64,000 nt of DNA from Lysinibacillus sp. FSL W8-0992 (GTDB taxonomy: Bacteria > Bacillota > Bacilli > Bacillales_A > Planococcaceae), in the NCBI RefSeq assembly GCF_038008685.1, contig NZ_JBBOZQ010000001.1:3720001-3784000 (forward strand), in the 5' to 3' direction. The position numbers and the translations under genes are program-made. The notes under the pieces are model-generated. The model saw only the letters and a list, made by a program, of their open reading frames with translations. It made no database searches and was not told the origin of the DNA. Below are positions 1 through 8,754 of the stretch, piece by piece; position 1 is the first letter of the stretch, and every line of letters starts with the position of its first letter.

Positions 1-404
1 TTAATATCCATTTCAAATTTATAGTTGGACTCGTCACCTGTAAAGCCGTGACTTTCAGTTATCGCAAGTGCTTCTTCAAGTGGTGTATTGAGAAATCTCT
101 TTTTATACGTAATGTCAATTTTATTGCTATCTTTATAAACACGCAAACGATTGTTATAGTCCGCACTTAGAAAATCTTTACTTTGTGTATCGAAGTAATA
201 AATTTTCACTTCATCTTTTTTAGTAGCTGTAAAAAATTTCAAAATGTCCGACTCATTGAACAGCTCTGATTTTAAATTATATTTAATCTCATGCTCGGGC
301 TCAATGGCCGCTTTTGCCTGTATAGTATTCAACATGCCAATAGTACATAATACCAATCCCATTACGCCTAGTTTCATTGCAAGCTTTTTCAAATAATTTC
401 TCAT
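1..404 (-). CDS. Exported CYTH-like protein, C-terminus cut by window edge
   Basis: The frame is open from the window edge to an ATG at 402-404 on the minus strand. The product starts with a basic and then hydrophobic segment (MRNYLKKLAMKLGVMGLVLC...) ending near AKA, which is a signal peptide. What follows (YYFDTQSKDFL...NRLRVYKDSNKIDITYKKR) resembles the strand pattern of CYTH/triphosphate-tunnel domains, with alternating charged residues, but outside the cytoplasm. The start overlaps the stop of the preceding metallohydrolase gene (ATGA), so the two are probably translationally coupled as the last genes of the ABC operon. The function is not known; the CYTH call is by eye only. Confidence 0.6.
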   Translation of the reverse strand, partial: MRNYLKKLAMKLGVMGLVLCTIGMLNTIQAKAAIEPEHEIKYNLKSELFNESDILKFFTATKKDEVKIYYFDTQSKDFLSADYNNRLRVYKDSNKIDITYKKRFLNTPLEEALAITESHGFTGDESNYKFEMDI

Positions 405-1492
405 ATATTTTCATCCTCATTTCCGATTATTTTTAAAAGTGTCGTTTCTATATTTGTTAACTGACTGTGAAAATAGATGGTTTTATGAGCATTTATGTGC
501 TTTGACAGCACGATAGTATCCTGATAATCAGGATGTGTTTTGTAGAAAAAATGTTTTATTTGATTTGGTGCTAATTGTTGCATGTAATTGCCTTTATTAA
601 AGTACCCTGTAAAGATTACAATTGCTGATGGTAAATTAGTTAGTAGCTTCGTAATTGTTCCTTCATCTCGCTCAGGAACAAAATAAATAGCGTTATCTTC
701 CATTATCATCTTTTGTAAACAGTGACTTCTGAATGACGGCAATAGCTTAGTAGATACAACATTTTCGGGCGCATCGTAATACTCTTCAAAAAAAGGAAAA
801 AAATCATTATCGATAGACACCTTTCTTGTAGTATGCTCAAAAAGGTAAAACGCAATATCAGCAGTTTTGCCAGAATAGGAAGAAGGAAAAATAATTGGTC
901 TACTATCGTTGGCATCGATAAAATCCGCTAATTGATGCAATATTTCTTTGTTGTTAATGTGCTTTTCAAAATGGCCGCTATCTATGAACGCAACGTTATA
1001 ATCATTCTTTCCCATCATCGGAAGATTCGCCTTTAATAGATAGGAATCCATCACGTAATCTCCTGAAAAAAATATCACCTCCTCTAAAAATCGAATGCTG
1101 TACCAAACGCTCCCTATTAAATGTCCGCTATAGCCCCATTGAAAAGAAAGATTATCGTTAATATTTATCCAACTGCCAATCGACTTTGGTTCAAACGTTT
1201 GAATATTTTTAAAAGATTGCTTTAATTGTTTCGCTGTTATTTCACTCATAATGAGTTGACCATCGTAGCCCAACTGTACAAGTAAAGGAAGCGCACCTAC
1301 ATGATCAATATGGGAATGAGAAATAAACACTGCATCTAGTTTTGCCACATGAGCTGGTGATAAATTTGGCTTTGTTTTTTCACTATTGTTCATAACACCA
1401 CAATCTAGTAAAATAGCACGCCCATCTTTTTCGAGATAAAAGCAGTTACGACCATACTCCCCAACTCCTCCTAAAATTTCTATATTAAGCAC
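401..1492 (-). CDS. Metallo-beta-lactamase-fold hydrolase, beta-CASP-like
   Basis: This 363-residue protein has the zinc-binding HSHIDH motif near residue 60, a GHLIGS segment and SGDYV further on, which is the metal-site order of the MBL superfamily. The spacing and the long insert after SGDY recall the RNase J/CPSF beta-CASP branch. It starts with GTG at 1492, 8 bases after GGGGAGG, and overlaps the end of the permease gene by 8 bases, so it belongs to the same operon. No signal peptide is visible, so it should be cytoplasmic. The substrate cannot be told from sequence: a nucleic acid or a phosphorylated/phosphonated small molecule linked to the transporter are both possible. Confidence 0.75.
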   Translation of the reverse strand: MLNIEILGGVGEYGRNCFYLEKDGRAILLDCGVMNNSEKTKPNLSPAHVAKLDAVFISHSHIDHVGALPLLVQLGYDGQLIMSEITAKQLKQSFKNIQTFEPKSIGSWININDNLSFQWGYSGHLIGSVWYSIRFLEEVIFFSGDYVMDSYLLKANLPMMGKNDYNVAFIDSGHFEKHINNKEILHQLADFIDANDSRPIIFPSSYSGKTADIAFYLFEHTTRKVSIDNDFFPFFEEYYDAPENVVSTKLLPSFRSHCLQKMIMEDNAIYFVPERDEGTITKLLTNLPSAIVIFTGYFNKGNYMQQLAPNQIKHFFYKTHPDYQDTIVLSKHINAHKTIYFHSQLTNIETTLLKIIGNEDENI

Positions 1493-3146
1493 CTACGTGT
1501 CCTCCCCGTTTTTGAAGCCAATCTAATAGGAACATAAAAACAACGGTCATAGCGACTGTAATAACCGCAACAGCCATTCCTAGCCCAACATTGCCTTGTT
1601 CAAATTGGCTGTAGATAAACGTTGCTCCTGTCTCAACTGACGGTGGCAAAATAAGGAGACCTGCGACTAGCTCACGCATTGAAATAATAAATGTCATCAT
1701 CATGCCAGCAAGTATTCCCTGCATTAACAGTGGGATGAAAATATATCGATACATGTCCCAACTATTTCGTCCAAAAATAGCAGCTGATTGGAAAATAGAT
1801 TGATCTAACTGTGAAAATGTAGATTTTGTATATTGCACAGAGTATGGTAGGAAAAGCACACAATACGTCACAACTACCATTGTCTTTGTATTGTAAATCG
1901 TCGCTGGTAGCCAAGGTGCATTCCAAAACATAATTAAACCGACGACAAAAACAATTCCAGGAATAATATTTGGCATTAAGCTAAAGAAATCTAACATTTG
2001 TTGCTTTTTCGTTTCACCCTTTTTAATGTATAGTGCAATAAAAAAACCAATGATCGCTGTAATAACGGCAGTTAAAATTGAAAAAACAACGCTATTTAAA
2101 AATGCTGCTAACCCAGCGCTTCCGCTAGTAAACACAGCCTCATAAGACGCAAAACTGAAATTGCCGGCACTTAAACCATCTCCACGAACCTTTTGTAACG
2201 AAGTCACGATAATCGAAAAGTATGGAATGCCGATTGCAAACAATAACACAAAACCTACATAAAACCATGCACCAAGCTTAATAAACCATTTATCTTTTAT
2301 GTCACGAACAGCGGGTGTTTTTCCTGAAAGCACGCTATATGTAAACTTTCGTCCGATAAGATTTTGAACATACCAAACAACGAGACACACTGAAAGTAAA
2401 AATAATGAGAGCGATGTTGCCATACGAATATCTACTGGCCATCTTGAAAGATAAGAGTGAATTTCTGTCGTAAAAACTTGAAATCCGATGCGACTTCCAA
2501 ACGTTGCAGGCGTCCCAAATTCCGCCAGCGTTTTAATGAAAATCAGCAATACTCCTAGAACATAGCTTGAAACGAGTAAAGGCAATATAACCCGCAGCCA
2601 ATTTCTTAAAGAGCTGCGGCCAAAAATAAGTGCAGCATCTAAAAATGAACCATTAATTCGAAGCAACGTATTTTTCAGCATTAAATATAAAAAAGGAAAC
2701 AGGTGCAGACTCATAACCATGACCATACCAAATAAAGAAAAAAAGGCATTTGATAACCAAGCGGTCCCCGGTACTAGCTGCTGTAAAAAACCATTATTTT
2801 GCATAAACAATATCCATCCCATAGAACCGATATAAGGCGGTGTCATAAAAGGAATCGTTAAAATAATATCTAGCCAATCATATTTATGTAAGCTTGTTTT
2901 TGTACGAATTAATGCCATAGGCAATGCTAGTATCGTCGTCCCTAAAATAACGAATATACCTAGCAATAAAGAATTGCCTAATGTCCGCCATAAACGATCA
3001 TTGTCAAACATTCTACTAATTTGTGAAACGTCAAAATGACCATCATGGACAAATGTATAATAAACAATGGCTATTAATGGCGCGATAGCAAACGTTGCGA
3101 CAATCGTCAATAAGAGGCCAAAAGTGCGTTTGCCTTCCATGATCAT
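1485..3146 (-). CDS. ABC transporter permease, fused double domain (Fe3+/AEP type)
   Basis: This is a 553-residue polytopic membrane protein with about twelve hydrophobic segments. It holds two BPD_transp_1 halves, each with an EAA-like loop (AALIFGRSSLRNWLRVILPLL and AAIFGRNSWDMYRYIFIPLL, around residues 170 and 460). That duplicated layout is typical of FutB/HitB ferric-iron permeases and of 2-aminoethylphosphonate permeases. It follows the binding-protein gene after a gap of 193 bases and overlaps the metallohydrolase gene. It forms the channel for the ATPase at 4368-5333. The choice between iron and phosphonate cannot be made from this gene. Confidence 0.85.
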   Translation of the reverse strand: MIMEGKRTFGLLLTIVATFAIAPLIAIVYYTFVHDGHFDVSQISRMFDNDRLWRTLGNSLLLGIFVILGTTILALPMALIRTKTSLHKYDWLDIILTIPFMTPPYIGSMGWILFMQNNGFLQQLVPGTAWLSNAFFSLFGMVMVMSLHLFPFLYLMLKNTLLRINGSFLDAALIFGRSSLRNWLRVILPLLVSSYVLGVLLIFIKTLAEFGTPATFGSRIGFQVFTTEIHSYLSRWPVDIRMATSLSLFLLSVCLVVWYVQNLIGRKFTYSVLSGKTPAVRDIKDKWFIKLGAWFYVGFVLLFAIGIPYFSIIVTSLQKVRGDGLSAGNFSFASYEAVFTSGSAGLAAFLNSVVFSILTAVITAIIGFFIALYIKKGETKKQQMLDFFSLMPNIIPGIVFVVGLIMFWNAPWLPATIYNTKTMVVVTYCVLFLPYSVQYTKSTFSQLDQSIFQSAAIFGRNSWDMYRYIFIPLLMQGILAGMMMTFIISMRELVAGLLILPPSVETGATFIYSQFEQGNVGLGMAVAVITVAMTVVFMFLLDWLQKRGGHVGA

Positions 3147-3339
3147 CGTTGCATCATTCCTTTCTTAGAAAACATAGTATAGATAGTCCAAATAGAACAT
3201 AATTGTTATTTTGAAAAAAATCCGCAATAGTCAGTGCTGTTTCTTAAAGACTGATTACTGACTAAAAGCGAATTTTTGCTCAACAAGTTAATCGCATCAT
3301 CTAAAAGGAAAGATGCTTTTTGATTCCTTCGCTGGCCTC

Positions 3340-4371
3340 TTAACGGAAAATATCATTAAACTTCGTTAATATATCAAGCTGCTTTGACTCTGAACCTTTC
3401 CAGTTCACATGTAACTGTGGAATTTCATCTAATGCAGCACGATCTTTTACAGCTATTTCGTTATTACCTGGCAGTAAATAAGCATCTGTAACTAGCTTTT
3501 GTCCTTCATCTGAAAGTAGGAAATTGACGTATGCTTTTGCACCTTCAACATTTTTAGCATCTTTCATAATACCTACCGCTCGAGGACTTACAACAGTTCC
3601 ACTCTTCGGATAAACAATTTCTACTGGCTCCCCACTCGCTTTTGCTTTATAAGCCATATAGTCTACGCCTGAGATTGTTGCATTTTTATCACCTGTAATG
3701 ACTGCATCTAATGCTTCCTTATTTGCACCATTCACTTGTAATCCATTGTTTTTCCATAATTGGATTGTATCCCAAGCAGTTTTTTCAGCTTCAGTATAGC
3801 CGTAAATAAAATCGACAGCAGAACCTGACAAACTTGGATCAGGAATATTCATTTTTCCTTGCCACTCTGGTTTAGCTAAATCTGTCCATTCAGTTGGAAT
3901 GTCTTTTGTATTTTTCGTATTGTAGGCAATACCTAATGCTGAGGCGCTATAGCCATAGTAATAGCCCTCTACATCTGACCAATCACTATTCATTTTCGTA
4001 GCATTTTCTGCCTCTTTATAGCTATGTAGCTGATTTGATTCCTTTAGTCCGTCCATTGATGCCACAGAAGCTAATACAACGATATCTGCCACAGGATTAT
4101 TTTTCTCCGCTTCTAAACGAGATAAAATTTTGCCTGTTGTGCCTTGAAACATTTCTACTTTTATGCCCGTTTTTTCTTCAAAAGCTTGTTGTATATTGGC
4201 AGCCAACCCATCTGGACCAGCTGAATAGACCGTTAATGTTTGCACTTCTTTCGGCTTTGCGCTTGCTGCCTCATTATTGACACTGTCAGCTGATTTATTA
4301 TTGCCGCACCCCGCTAATGTTAATGCTACAAGAACCCCAGCAGTTGCTAGTAATTTGAAACGTTTTTTCAC
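3340..4371 (-). CDS. ABC transporter substrate-binding lipoprotein (Fe3+/AEP type)
   Basis: This 343-residue protein starts with a lipoprotein signal ending LTLAGC (Cys22), so it is anchored to the outer face of the membrane. The mature part has the type-2 periplasmic-binding fold of the FbpA/AfuA family: an early TVYSAGPDG strand, then EKTGIKVEMFQGTTG, and a later SGSAVDF and GVDYMAY region. The start overlaps the stop of the ATPase gene (ATGA), giving the order ATPase, binding protein, permease. The ligand could be ferric iron, a phosphonate or a phosphorylated sugar; no Fur box is seen upstream of this operon, which weighs slightly against iron. Confidence 0.85.
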   Translation of the reverse strand: MKKRFKLLATAGVLVALTLAGCGNNKSADSVNNEAASAKPKEVQTLTVYSAGPDGLAANIQQAFEEKTGIKVEMFQGTTGKILSRLEAEKNNPVADIVVLASVASMDGLKESNQLHSYKEAENATKMNSDWSDVEGYYYGYSASALGIAYNTKNTKDIPTEWTDLAKPEWQGKMNIPDPSLSGSAVDFIYGYTEAEKTAWDTIQLWKNNGLQVNGANKEALDAVITGDKNATISGVDYMAYKAKASGEPVEIVYPKSGTVVSPRAVGIMKDAKNVEGAKAYVNFLLSDEGQKLVTDAYLLPGNNEIAVKDRAALDEIPQLHVNWKGSESKQLDILTKFNDIFR

Positions 4372-5333
4372 GTTAAACCCTCCAATTGATATATTTGTTT
4401 TGTATCTACAAAAACTTCAAGTTGCTTGCCTTGTTCCAGTGGCACGGTTTCATAAAAGCTCCATTGCTTTCCTTCTACTTGTGCCTGTACTAAATATCGA
4501 TCCCCAACAAAAGTACTTTTCACAATCATCGCTTGTTTCGCAATAGTTCCAGGATATTGTTTTCTCGATACACCCTCTGGACGTACAATACAATTACCTT
4601 TATCAAACCAATTAACCTTGCCTATAAAATCCGCTACATAAGGTGTTGCTGGTGCGTGATAAATCTCCTCTGGTGACCCAACCTGTGCAATTCTACCTGA
4701 CTCCATTACAATAATTTGATCTGACATAGTCATTGCTTCCGTTTGATCATGTGTTACAAAAATCGCTTGGCAATCTAGTTCATGGATAATATGCATAATT
4801 TCATCCTGCATTTTTTCTCTAAGCACTGCGTCTAGTGCTGATAATGGTTCATCAAATAAAATTAACTTTGGATTCGTTGCCAGTGCCCTCGCAAGTGCTA
4901 CCCGCTGTTGTTGACCACCCGACAATTGTCCGGGCTTGCGATTTTCATATCCCTCCATGTTCACCAAACGCATAACATCCGCTACCCGTTCTGGTATTTC
5001 CGCCTTTGTTACAATTCCTTTTAAACCAAATGCGATATTCTGGAAAATGGTCATATGCGGCCATAGCGCGAAATCTTGAAAGACCATGGCGATATTGCGT
5101 TTATTTGGTTTGACATTTTTACGAAGCTTAGAAGAATAAATGATTTTGTCATCGAATGCAATTTCACCATTTGTTGGTTTCTCAAGGCCAGCCAATATTT
5201 TTAATAATGTCGTTTTACCACAGCCCGATTGTCCTAATATTGTAATGAACTTACTGTTTAATTCCACATTAATGGGCCATAGCGCTTGCGCATGTCCATA
5301 TTTTTTCTCTACATTTGTAATTGAGATTTTCAT
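4368..5333 (-). CDS. ABC transporter ATP-binding protein (Fe3+/AEP type)
   Basis: This 321-residue ATPase shows Walker A GQSGCGKTT near residue 35, the signature LSGGQQQR near 138, Walker B LILFDEP near 158, and the switch histidine in FVTHD. A C-terminal TOBE-like region of about 90 residues follows, as in MalK/FbpC-type importers. It is the first gene of the minus-strand operon and faces the LysR gene across 137 bases. It powers the fused permease at 1485-3146. It is not likely to serve the modAB pair, which lies 6 kb away under another regulator, but that is inference. Confidence 0.88.
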   Translation of the reverse strand: MKISITNVEKKYGHAQALWPINVELNSKFITILGQSGCGKTTLLKILAGLEKPTNGEIAFDDKIIYSSKLRKNVKPNKRNIAMVFQDFALWPHMTIFQNIAFGLKGIVTKAEIPERVADVMRLVNMEGYENRKPGQLSGGQQQRVALARALATNPKLILFDEPLSALDAVLREKMQDEIMHIIHELDCQAIFVTHDQTEAMTMSDQIIVMESGRIAQVGSPEEIYHAPATPYVADFIGKVNWFDKGNCIVRPEGVSRKQYPGTIAKQAMIVKSTFVGDRYLVQAQVEGKQWSFYETVPLEQGKQLEVFVDTKQIYQLEGLT

Positions 5334-5419
5334 TGTATCCTCCTCATCTATCTCTACTATAGTTTCCAGATATTTAGAAAATATTAACCTACTATTAATA
5401 TGTCGTTAAAAAAAATCTA

Positions 5420-5447
5420 ATAAACTAAAGTTAATGCAATAGTTTAT
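5420..5447. promoter_or_regulatory. Inverted repeat, candidate LysR operator
   Basis: Perfect 8-base arms ATAAACTA (5420-5427) and TAGTTTAT (5440-5447), separated by 12 bases, lie in the divergent space between the ABC operon and the LysR gene. The size and spacing fit a LysR-type binding site that could control both directions. Confidence 0.5.
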
Positions 5448-5470
5448 CGAATTTACTTTAGGAGGCTAAA

Positions 5471-6367
5471 ATGAATCATCTTAAATTACAGGCATTTTGC
5501 TTACTCGTCGATTTTAAAAAATTAGCTCCCGTCGCTAAAGAGCTAGGTATTACCCCACCCACTGTCTCCTTTCATATTCGCTCGATTGAAGAAGAATACG
5601 GTGTACGCTTGTTTCGGACAAATGCAGGTGGCTATCGTTTAACTGAAGCGGGAGAAGGGCTTTTTCACTATGCACGCCAAATAGTACAATTACAAAACGA
5701 TATGGATCGCTTCATTGAAAATCTATTAGCAGGTAACGTTGGTTCCATTCGTTTAGGTGCAAGTGCACTACCTGCCCATATTTTTATGCCTGAAATTATT
5801 AACCAAATCTCTACGGCTTATCCAGACATTCGAATTTCCTTAGAAGTAAAAACAGCACCTGAAATCGAAAAAATGGTAGCCTTGCAGGAGCTTGACTTTG
5901 GTTTAATAATGGAAACAAAGCAACAAAACCCAACACTTTCCTATGAAAAGATTGGTGAAGATTCGCTCGTTTTGGCTTTAAGCCCTAGTCACGAACTTGC
6001 AGCAAAAAAAGACATCTCACAATCAGATGTCCTTAAAAACAAAGTATTATTACACACTTCATCTAGTTCAACCAACCATTTTATTGAAAAATGGCTAAAC
6101 CCATTTCAACCATCTTTTAATACAATTGAACTCGATTCTGTAAGTACGATTAAAAAAATGCTGACATTTGGTAAAACAATTGCATTTCTGTCTGTTTCCC
6201 TTATTGAAGAAGAATTACAATCAGGCTTATTAGTGAAGAAAGACTTACATGATATAGCACTTAAACGGAAAATTCAGCTTATATACCCTCAGTCCAGACT
6301 AGACAATAAGATTGATGGATTTGTCAAAAAAGCCATTTACGATTTAGCACGAAAAATCCAGTCATAA
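5471..6367 (+). CDS. LysR-family transcriptional regulator
   Basis: This 298-residue protein has an N-terminal winged helix-turn-helix (residues 1-60; ELGITPPTVSFHIRSIEEEYGVRLF) and a C-terminal periplasmic-binding-like effector domain. ATG 5471 follows TAGGAGG. It is transcribed away from the ABC operon across a 137-base gap holding an inverted repeat, the usual layout for a LysR regulator of the divergent genes. The effector is unknown and is presumably the transported substrate or a product of it. Confidence 0.88.
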   Translation: MNHLKLQAFCLLVDFKKLAPVAKELGITPPTVSFHIRSIEEEYGVRLFRTNAGGYRLTEAGEGLFHYARQIVQLQNDMDRFIENLLAGNVGSIRLGASALPAHIFMPEIINQISTAYPDIRISLEVKTAPEIEKMVALQELDFGLIMETKQQNPTLSYEKIGEDSLVLALSPSHELAAKKDISQSDVLKNKVLLHTSSSSTNHFIEKWLNPFQPSFNTIELDSVSTIKKMLTFGKTIAFLSVSLIEEELQSGLLVKKDLHDIALKRKIQLIYPQSRLDNKIDGFVKKAIYDLARKIQS

Positions 6368-6590
6368 TACCCTTCATTTTAATTAATCAACTTGACTCAC
6401 AGATACAAAACATCTGTGAGCTCTCCCTCCCCTATATGCACAAAATAGCTTCAGAAGCGGCTTATTCCACACTCTCTCCCTTTTCAACAAATTCGTTAAA
6501 AATATTCGGCAATCTGACATAATTTCATAGTATGCATTAATAACATGGATAGAAGACATGTTGATTGCTAATGAAAGGAGGGATAACAAC
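6368..6590. other. Intergenic region between LysR and PTS genes
   Basis: A hairpin with arms CTCACAGAT/ATCTGTGAG at about 6395-6419 follows the LysR gene but has no good T-run; it could be a weak terminator. The rest must hold the PTS promoter, which I could not place with confidence. No catabolite-repression (cre) site was recognised. Confidence 0.35.
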
Positions 6591-7043
6591 TTGCTTACCG
6601 AGTTACTCAATATAGATACAATTCAAATTGTTAACAAAGTAGCTAACTGGCAAGAGGCTATATACGTCGCAGCATCACCACTAATACAGCAAAACAAAAT
6701 AGAAAAGCGCTATATCCAAGCCATGATACAATCCATCGAACAACACGGCCCATATGTCGTACTTACACCTAAAGTTGCAATACCACATGCTCGTCCATCT
6801 GATGGAGTAAATGAATTATCGATGAGCTTATTAAATCTACAAAACCCTGTACTATTTGGAGCAGATAAACCTGTATCACTAATTATCGTTTTAGCGGCTA
6901 CTGATCATACAACGCATTTACAAGCTCTAGTTGATTTAACACAAGTGTTACAAGAACCTAGTCAAATCGACAATATTATTGGATGTCAGCGTCCAGAATG
7001 CATTATGGAGAAAATAAAAAAATATGCTACAGAGGAGCAATGA
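6591..7043 (+). CDS. ulaC: PTS IIA component, ascorbate/mannitol type
   Basis: Start chosen at TTG 6591 because AAAGGAGG ends 9 bases before it; an upstream ATG at 6558 lacks such a site. The 150-residue product has the PTS_EIIA_2 layout with the phosphorylatable histidine in the motif VAIPHARP (about residue 65). It takes phosphate from HPr and passes it to the IIB protein encoded next. The overlapping start of the IIB gene implies one operon, IIA-IIB-IIC. The sugar specificity follows from the IIC family (ascorbate/UlaA) and is not proven. Confidence 0.85.
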   Translation: MLTELLNIDTIQIVNKVANWQEAIYVAASPLIQQNKIEKRYIQAMIQSIEQHGPYVVLTPKVAIPHARPSDGVNELSMSLLNLQNPVLFGADKPVSLIIVLAATDHTTHLQALVDLTQVLQEPSQIDNIIGCQRPECIMEKIKKYATEEQ

Positions 7044-7045
7044 TG

Positions 7046-7309
7046 ATGAAAATTTTGGTCGTTTGCGGAAACGGCTTAGGCAGTAGCTTCATTATGGAAC
7101 TGAATGTAAAAAAAGCACTACTTGAACTCGGAAAAGAAGCAGAGGTAACGCATACAGATTTAACATCTGCAACGGCAGAGAAGGCAGATATTTATATCGG
7201 TGCAGGAGATATTGTAGATCAATTAGATAATGGTGTGAGAAAAATCGTTCGTATCGTCAATATGATGAGTATTCCAGAAATAACATTCAAGCTTGGGCCG
7301 CTGCTTTAG
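7046..7309 (+). CDS. ulaB: PTS IIB component, ascorbate type
   Basis: Three in-frame ATGs sit at 7040, 7043 and 7046; the last is best spaced from GAGGAG at 7032-7037. The product of about 87 residues begins with KILVVCGNGLGSSFIM, where the cysteine in the P-loop VCGNGLGSS is the phosphorylation site of lactose/ascorbate-type IIB domains. It overlaps the end of the IIA gene and precedes the IIC gene by 84 bases. Confidence 0.88.
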   Translation: MKILVVCGNGLGSSFIMELNVKKALLELGKEAEVTHTDLTSATAEKADIYIGAGDIVDQLDNGVRKIVRIVNMMSIPEITFKLGPLL

Positions 7310-7393
7310 GAAAAATTCATTTTACGTTAATAGTCCGTGAGATTATATATTTTCAAGTTTAGTTTTTAAAATTGGATAGGATGAGGTGTTGGT

Positions 7394-8662
7394 ATGTTAG
7401 ATGTTATGATGAATGACATTTTAGGTACACCAGCAATACTAGTCGGCCTATTTGCGCTTGTCGGCTTACTAATCCAAAAAAAGTCCGCTTCAACTGTTCT
7501 TTCAGGTACTTTAAAAACCATTATGGGCTTTGTCATTTTAGGTGCAGGTGCAGCCGTTTTAATTGGCTCTTTAACTCACTTTAGTAAAATGTTCGATCAT
7601 GCCTTTCAGGTTCAAGGGGTTATCCCCAACAATGAAGCCATTGTAGCCGCGGCGCAAACGACTTTTGGGACATCCACTGCCATGATTATGGTGTTCGGTA
7701 TGATCATGAACTTATTGCTAGCGCGATTTACGCCTTTAAAATATATTTTTTTAACTGGGCATCATACATTATTTATGGCGTGTTTAATCGCGGCTTCGCT
7801 CTCGGTTGGTGGTATGAGTGGCATACCGCTTATTATTACCGGATCAATATTATTAGGTATTTGTATGGTTATTTTCCCTGCCATTTTACAGCCTACAGTG
7901 CGCCAAATTACAGGTAGTGATGATTTCGCAGTTGGACATTTTGGAAGTATAGGTTACTATGTATCTGCTAAAATTGGGCAGCTATTTGGCAACAAAGCTA
8001 AAACAACTGAAGCGATTCAAGTACCCAAGTCACTAGGATTTTTAAGAGATACATCAGTAGCCATTTCCTTAACAATGAGCATATTTTTTATTGTAGTGGC
8101 ATTATTTGCAGGTCGCTCTTATATTGAAGCACAATTATCAGGTGGATCAAATTTCATTGTTTTTGCAATTATTCAAGCGATTACCTTTGCTGCTGGTGTT
8201 TATATTATCCTTGCAGGCGTGCGCATGCTAATTGCTGAAATTATCCCGGCATTTAAAGGCATTGCCGACAAGCTCGTGCCAAATGCTAAGCCTGCATTAG
8301 ATTGCCCGACGATTTTCCCATTCGCACCAAATGCAGTTATCATCGGCTTCCTCTTTAGTTTTTTAGCTGGTTTATTGTCCATGTTCGCACTCCCACTTAT
8401 TGGGCTAAAAGTCATTATACCAGGTCTCGTGCCTCACTTTTTCACTGGTGCAGCCGCAGGCGTTTTTGGAAATGCAACAGGTGGTCGAATCGGCTCGATG
8501 GCAGGTGCCTTTGCCAACGGTTTAATCATCAGCTTCATCCCTGCTATTCTACTTATTTTCATGGGTGACATCGGCTATGAAGGAACAACATTTGGTGATT
8601 CTGACTTTGGTATTGTAGGTATTGTCATTATCAATATTTTAAAATTATTTGGTGCAGTGTAA
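7394..8662 (+). CDS. ulaA: PTS IIC component, UlaA (ascorbate) family permease
   Basis: This 422-residue membrane protein has about ten to eleven hydrophobic segments and conserved stretches of the UlaA/SgaT family (ILGTPAILVGLFALVGLLIQKK at the start and FFTGAAAGVFGNATGGRIG near residue 355). With the two upstream proteins it completes a PTS that imports and phosphorylates its substrate. No UlaD/E/F or UlaG enzymes for ascorbate-6-phosphate breakdown are nearby, so the true substrate and its fate are open. A terminator follows directly. Confidence 0.88.
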   Translation: MLDVMMNDILGTPAILVGLFALVGLLIQKKSASTVLSGTLKTIMGFVILGAGAAVLIGSLTHFSKMFDHAFQVQGVIPNNEAIVAAAQTTFGTSTAMIMVFGMIMNLLLARFTPLKYIFLTGHHTLFMACLIAASLSVGGMSGIPLIITGSILLGICMVIFPAILQPTVRQITGSDDFAVGHFGSIGYYVSAKIGQLFGNKAKTTEAIQVPKSLGFLRDTSVAISLTMSIFFIVVALFAGRSYIEAQLSGGSNFIVFAIIQAITFAAGVYIILAGVRMLIAEIIPAFKGIADKLVPNAKPALDCPTIFPFAPNAVIIGFLFSFLAGLLSMFALPLIGLKVIIPGLVPHFFTGAAAGVFGNATGGRIGSMAGAFANGLIISFIPAILLIFMGDIGYEGTTFGDSDFGIVGIVIINILKLFGAV

Positions 8663-8680
8663 TAGTACCTCTCTATACTA

Positions 8681-8716
8681 AAAGTCTCGTTCTAAATATA
8701 AGAACGAGGCTTTTTT
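8681..8716 (+). terminator. Intrinsic terminator after ulaA
   Basis: Arms GTCTCGTTCT and AGAACGAGGC flank a short AAATATA loop and are followed by TTTTTT. Confidence 0.85.
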
Positions 8717-8729
8717 AACTGTTTAATTG

Positions 8730-8754
8730 TCAGAATTATTTGCGTGCCTGGCAC
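8730..8754 (-). repeat. REP-like motif, copy 1 (GTGCCAGGCACGCAAATAATT)
   Basis: Read on the minus strand this is GTGCCAGGCACGC followed by AAATAATTCTGA, closely matching copies at 25195-25219 and 27391-27413 in the same orientation. This copy supplies the last codons of the TRIC gene (CQARK and stop). Confidence 0.6.

Noticed and set aside
6383..6610. 75-residue minus-strand frame between LysR and PTS genes
   Set aside because: No ribosome site, composition of chance, and it overlaps the IIA start.
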